Part shown: in pieces, positions 61,005 through 64,000 of the stretch
Layout of the letters: each line of letters opens with the position of its first letter
How positions within the stretch are numbered: the first letter of the stretch is position 1
NCBI RefSeq assembly: GCF_002214505.1
Contig: NZ_CP015103.1
Span: 1,302,001 to 1,366,000, forward strand
Origin: Thermococcus siculi
GTDB lineage: Archaea > Methanobacteriota_B > Thermococci > Thermococcales > Thermococcaceae
Direction of reading: 5' to 3'
DNA: 64,000 nt
Notes under the pieces: generated by a model
What the model was told of the DNA's origin: nothing
Database searches by the model: none
What the model saw: only the letters and a program-made list of their open reading frames with translations
Translations under genes and position numbers: made by a program

Positions 61005-61895
61005 TCAGTCCAGCAGTCCCGGCGTTGATACTATGTCGAAGTACGTGAAGACCGGGCCGTCCTTGCAGATGTACTTCCAGCTGGTGCTCGTTCCGACGTT
61101 GCAGTGGCCGCACTTGCCTATTCCGCACTTCATCTTCCTCTCCAGCGTCACGAATATGTTCTCTGGGCGGTAACCGTAGTTGATGAGGGACTCGAAGACG
61201 GACTTGTACATCCTCGGCGGGCCGCATATCGCTACTGCCGTCTTCTTCGGGTTGGTGTTTGCCTCGACTATGAAGTTCTGGGGCCTTCCGTGGAGACCCG
61301 GCCACTCGGGGTCGCGCGTGACGCTCTGGATTATCTTGACGTTCTCGGCCTCAGCTAAGTCCTTCATTGCCTCAAGCTCCTTGTAGAACAGGAGGTCCTT
61401 TCCATAGCGGGCCGTGTTGATGAATGTTATGTTGCCGTACTTCCAGCGGTTGTCCATGGCGTAGAGGAAGACGCTCCTGAGCGGGGCGGTTCCAAGACCT
61501 GCTGCGACAAGGAGCAGGTCCATTCCTTCCCAGTCGTCAACGGGGAAGCCGTTTCCGTAGGGGCCGCGGACGAGGACGGTGTCGCCGGGCTTGAGCCTGT
61601 GTATTACCGTGGTGACCCTTCCGGCCTTCCTTATACACAGCTCAAAGAACCCCTTCCTCATGGCGGACGAGCATATGCTTATAGGAACCTCACCGACGCC
61701 GGGGATGGTGAGCTGAACGAACTGCCCCGGTCTGAACGTCCACTTCTCTGCCAGCTCCGGATCCTCGAAGCGGAACAGGAACAGCTTTTCCTTTTCGGTG
61801 AGCTGGTAGACCTTAAGGACTTTGGCCCTGTGGAGCGCGTAGGGGTTTTCTTCCGGCATCATAATCTCCTTCGGAAGGTTGAGGCTCTCGCTCAT
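61005..61895 (-). CDS. hydG: Sulfhydrogenase gamma subunit (FAD/NAD(P) reductase)
   Basis: A 296 aa ferredoxin-NADP reductase-like protein: FAD-binding [16 protein letters not shown](P)-binding [14 protein letters not shown] and [10 protein letters not shown], and a C-terminal [2Fe-2S] site [15 protein letters not shown] with a later Cys (YICKDGPVF). It exchanges electrons with NAD(P)H. Overlaps hydB by 4 nt, and AGGGGTGATGACGT precedes the ATG. Confidence 0.93.
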   Translation of the reverse strand: MSESLNLPKEIMMPEENPYALHRAKVLKVYQLTEKEKLFLFRFEDPELAEKWTFRPGQFVQLTIPGVGEVPISICSSAMRKGFFELCIRKAGRVTTVIHRLKPGDTVLVRGPYGNGFPVDDWEGMDLLLVAAGLGTAPLRSVFLYAMDNRWKYGNITFINTARYGKDLLFYKELEAMKDLAEAENVKIIQSVTRDPEWPGLHGRPQNFIVEANTNPKKTAVAICGPPRMYKSVFESLINYGYRPENIFVTLERKMKCGIGKCGHCNVGTSTSWKYICKDGPVFTYFDIVSTPGLLD

Positions 61896-62995
61896 ACGTC
61901 ATCACCCCTTATCCCGGTCGCGTAGGCGAAGCCCCTCTTGGGGATCTCCTCGGTTATCTCACTCGGGCAGGACTTCTCCTCAAGCCCCATGATCGTGCGC
62001 AGGTTCTTGACGAAGCTTATTCCTGCCGGGCAGAAGTAGGTGCACCTTCCGCAGCCGACGCAGTAGCTTACCCCGAGCTTCTCGTTGTAGGAGTTCTTGC
62101 AGAGGTAGCGGTTCATGAAGCGGCTCTTCTTGGTGGGCCTGAAGTTGTGGTTTCCTGCAACCAGTCCGTGGCTCCTGAGCTGGCAGGAGTCCCAGCGCCT
62201 CTCGCGGTAGCCGGTTTCCCCGTCGAGGTTGACGATGTCCTGAACCTCGTAGCATCTGCATGTCGGGCAGGTGGTGTTGCAGTTGCCGCAGGCGAGGCAG
62301 ATGTCTGCCTGCTCGTCCCACATGGGGTGCTCCATCTCCAGCTCCAGCAGGTAGCGCAGGTTGCTCCAGTCCTCGTGGTACTTGAAGGCCTTCGAGCGTT
62401 TGTTCTCGAACTCACGGAAGTTGCAGATGTCCTCTGTGGTAACCTCCTCGAAGAGCTTGATGTTCTTGTCCACTATCCTGTGGCCGGTCGGAGTTCCGAC
62501 CCTGACCAGCCACCCGTCTGGAAGCTCGTGAAGGAAGAGATCGAAGCCGTCGTCGGCGAAATCCGTCTCGCGGAGGTTGCAGAAGCAGTATTCATCGGGC
62601 ATGCAGCTGATGCCGATGATTATGCCCTTCTCGCGCCTCACCTTGTAGTACTTGTCAGGGAGTTCGTCGAGGTAGACCGTGTCGAGTATCTTGAGGCCAA
62701 AGATGTCGCAGGCGTGGAGACCGAAGATCACGAAGGGTTCCACGTCCTCGATGACCTCCTTATATTCGGCGTTCCTGATGTTGAACTCGAAGAGCTTCTC
62801 CCTGGGCTGGAAGAAGAACTTCTTCGGCGGCATTATCGTCCTGTTGTAGTTGAACTCGACCTTTTTAACGTCGTCAACTTCCCTGAAGTCGTAGAACTTC
62901 TCCGAAATCTTAACCGGGGCGTAGAGCTTGCCCCACTCCTTCAGCCTTTCGAGGAAGGCATAGGTGTTCTCCTTCGGGAGCTTAACGTATCTCAA
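61892..62995 (-). CDS. hydB: Sulfhydrogenase beta subunit (two [4Fe-4S] clusters)
   Basis: About 367 aa. The C-terminal half carries two ferredoxin-type motifs, [14 protein letters not shown] and [14 protein letters not shown]; an additional CxCN ([12 protein letters not shown]) lies in the middle. Homologous to the anaerobic sulfite reductase A subunit, it connects hydG to hydD. The start is probably TTG at 62995 (product [10 protein letters not shown]), since GGAGGTG lies six bases upstream; the GTG at 63004 would sit inside that site. It is the first gene of hydBGDA. Confidence 0.9.
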   Translation of the reverse strand: MRYVKLPKENTYAFLERLKEWGKLYAPVKISEKFYDFREVDDVKKVEFNYNRTIMPPKKFFFQPREKLFEFNIRNAEYKEVIEDVEPFVIFGLHACDIFGLKILDTVYLDELPDKYYKVRREKGIIIGISCMPDEYCFCNLRETDFADDGFDLFLHELPDGWLVRVGTPTGHRIVDKNIKLFEEVTTEDICNFREFENKRSKAFKYHEDWSNLRYLLELEMEHPMWDEQADICLACGNCNTTCPTCRCYEVQDIVNLDGETGYRERRWDSCQLRSHGLVAGNHNFRPTKKSRFMNRYLCKNSYNEKLGVSYCVGCGRCTYFCPAGISFVKNLRTIMGLEEKSCPSEITEEIPKRGFAYATGIRGDDV

Positions 62996-63077
62996 CCGGA
63001 CCACCTCCAGTGAACATAAATATACACGTGCTCATATCTATCCCCTCGATTAAGGCTCCGGCGGGGGATAAAAAAGC

Positions 63078-63087
63078 GTTTTTAAAC
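63078..63087 (-). promoter_or_regulatory. Box A candidate of the hydBGDA operon
   Basis: GTTTAAAAAC on the minus strand, 83-92 nt before the hydB start, is the best TATA-like element in this gap; a closer TATATTTA at 63015-63022 is too near the start codon. No exact SurR core (GTTn3AAC) is present; this element is GTTn4AAC. Confidence 0.4.
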
Positions 63088-63219
63088 CCGAAAATTCTAA
63101 ACCAAAGGTTGAGAAGCGTTCGCCCGGCCTAATTATTCTGGAAATATCCCCATGATAGATTAGAAAACCGTTCGGACTTGATCATCAAAGCCCACTTATG
63201 GAGGGTTGAACCACTAACC

Positions 63220-63227
63220 ATTTAAAT
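63220..63227 (+). promoter_or_regulatory. Box A candidate of the beta-propeller gene
   Basis: ATTTAAAT lies 31-38 nt before the ATG at 63258; GAGGTGCGTG provides the ribosome binding site. Confidence 0.45.
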
Positions 63228-63257
63228 CTGCTCGTGTACTCCCTGAGGTGCGTGTAA

Positions 63258-64000
63258 ATGAGGTACGGAAAGTTCCTCCTAATCATCCTCCCAGTGCTGC
63301 TCCTCTACTCCTCCCTCGCATCGGCCGAACCCACGTGGAACTGGCACTACCACGACGACTGCATCGTCTTTTCAGTAACCTTTAACAACAACGGCGATCT
63401 GGGGCTGGGCTTTGGCTACTACGCGATAATCCTGAGTAAAAGTGGCGAGAGGCTTTTACGCGCCCCGGTCAGAGGCTTCGCGTACTCCTCGGCCCTAAGC
63501 GACAATGATACGCTCGTCGTGGGGACGGACGGAAACTGGATTCAGTTCTTCGAGCCAGGAAAGGGCTTGACGAGCGAGTACAAGACGGGCGACGTTGTAT
63601 GGACGGTGGACATTTCACCCGATGGTAGGTATGCAGTGGCCGGAAGCGGCGACGGGAGCGTCTACTTCTTCGAGAACCAGAAGCTGAAGTGGAAGTACGA
63701 CACCGGGGCCTTCGTCTGGACTGTGGACCTCTTCGGGGATAAGGTCGTAGCCGGCAACGACAACGGTGACCTCATCGTGCTCTCCCTCGACGGCAAAGGA
63801 CTGCTCTCAAGGCACTTCGACGGCCAGATCAGGAAAGTTTACGGTTCTGATGGGATGATAGTCGCCCTCGTTCTGGCCGAAGATGAATCCTGGAGCGATG
63901 TGGTTGCCCTCGACTGGGATGGAAACGAGCTGTGGAGGAAGCACTTCGACGGTAAGGTGATGAAGATAGGCTTCGACGGAGAAAACACCGCAGTTGCAGG
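63258..64000 (+). CDS. Secreted beta-propeller (PQQ/WD40-like) protein, partial
   Basis: The first 247 codons are in the window and the frame is open at the right edge. A signal peptide (FLLIILPVLLLYSSLASA, cleavage near residue 23) is followed by repeated blades such as VWTVDISPDGRYAVAGSGDGSVYFFE, VWTVDLFGDKVVAGNDNGDLIVLS and DVVALDWDGNELWRKHFDGKV, about 40 residues each. It is an extracellular propeller, perhaps a binding or scaffold protein. Its 5' region is divergent from hydBGDA with a gap of 262 nt, and no functional link is evident. Confidence 0.8.
   Translation, partial: MRYGKFLLIILPVLLLYSSLASAEPTWNWHYHDDCIVFSVTFNNNGDLGLGFGYYAIILSKSGERLLRAPVRGFAYSSALSDNDTLVVGTDGNWIQFFEPGKGLTSEYKTGDVVWTVDISPDGRYAVAGSGDGSVYFFENQKLKWKYDTGAFVWTVDLFGDKVVAGNDNGDLIVLSLDGKGLLSRHFDGQIRKVYGSDGMIVALVLAEDESWSDVVALDWDGNELWRKHFDGKVMKIGFDGENTAVA

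Noticed and set aside
63078-63087. Possible SurR site in the hydBGDA promoter
   Set aside because: The spacing is GTTn4AAC, not n3. I found no exact match in this gap, although SurR control of sulfhydrogenase is known in relatives.

Overview
The window is a piece of a hyperthermophilic euryarchaeal chromosome of the order Thermococcales, most likely a Thermococcus. The evidence is a 13-gene membrane-bound sulfane reductase (Mbx/MBS) operon, a four-gene cytosolic NAD(P)-type [NiFe] sulfhydrogenase, archaeal LonB, aRF1, the GINS-associated nuclease, KEOPS Pcc1, aconitase X, ribosomal proteins S15 and S3Ae, A/T-rich box A promoters and GGTG-type ribosome binding sites. Most of the sequence is moderately GC-rich. 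Two stretches are visibly richer in A+T: two membrane glycosyltransferase-like genes (36.4-40.9 kb) and a homing endonuclease (45.2-46.2 kb).

Layout. 1-6.3 kb: mixed small genes, including a partial CARF-like protein, a DUF2284 metal protein, a short-chain dehydrogenase, a PEBP lipoprotein, a SemiSWEET, and a CcdA with two thioredoxin-fold partners (one outside, one inside the membrane). 6.4-9.7 kb: an Lrp-type regulator divergent from a class-III PLP aminotransferase/racemase, then a nucleobase permease. 9.8-11.1 kb: two DUF996 membrane proteins. 11.2-21.1 kb: the complete mbx operon on the minus strand (A,B,C,D,F,G,H,H',M,J,K,L,N), preceded by what looks like a SurR-controlled promoter. 21.4-29.2 kb: an ACT-domain regulator, a radical SAM-TRAM protein, three tandem secreted paralogues of unknown function, and WecB, WecC and DUF354 for surface polysaccharide. 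29.2-36.3 kb: SpoIIM, LplB, ArgS, an archaeal ATPase under striking tandem operators, a DapA-family aldolase, aRF1, a BofA-like protein and a HEAT-repeat protein.

36.4-42.1 kb: two GT-C-type glycosyltransferase-like proteins, two type IV pilin-like proteins and an HTH protein. 42.1-45.0 kb: a site-2 protease and both subunits of phosphomevalonate dehydratase (aconitase X). 45.07 kb: initiator tRNA-Met, followed by a stand-alone LAGLIDADG endonuclease wedged in front of the rps15 promoter. 46.2-50.2 kb: an information-processing block (S15, GAN, Pcc1, S3Ae, SPOUT-THUMP). A box C/D sRNA lies at 50.23-50.29 kb. 50.3-54.2 kb: DUF92, Lrp, MazG, ArsR, JAMM, RidA and DUF2666. 54.3-58.4 kb: LonB and the minimal SufC-SufB Fe-S assembly pair. 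58.4-63.0 kb: a hydrogenase maturation protease and sulfhydrogenase hydBGDA. A secreted beta-propeller gene runs off the right edge.

Together the window describes a sulfur-reducing, hydrogen-cycling heterotroph. Reduced ferredoxin is oxidised by Mbx with ion pumping, the sulfhydrogenase exchanges electrons between NAD(P)H and H2, SufCB supplies Fe-S clusters, and a predicted SurR switch ties mbx to sulfur. The features I consider least described are the box C/D sRNA, the tandem GTATCG-N4-CGATAC operators, the three-gene secreted paralogue cassette, and the endonuclease next to the initiator tRNA. No CRISPR array, rRNA gene or insertion sequence was seen.
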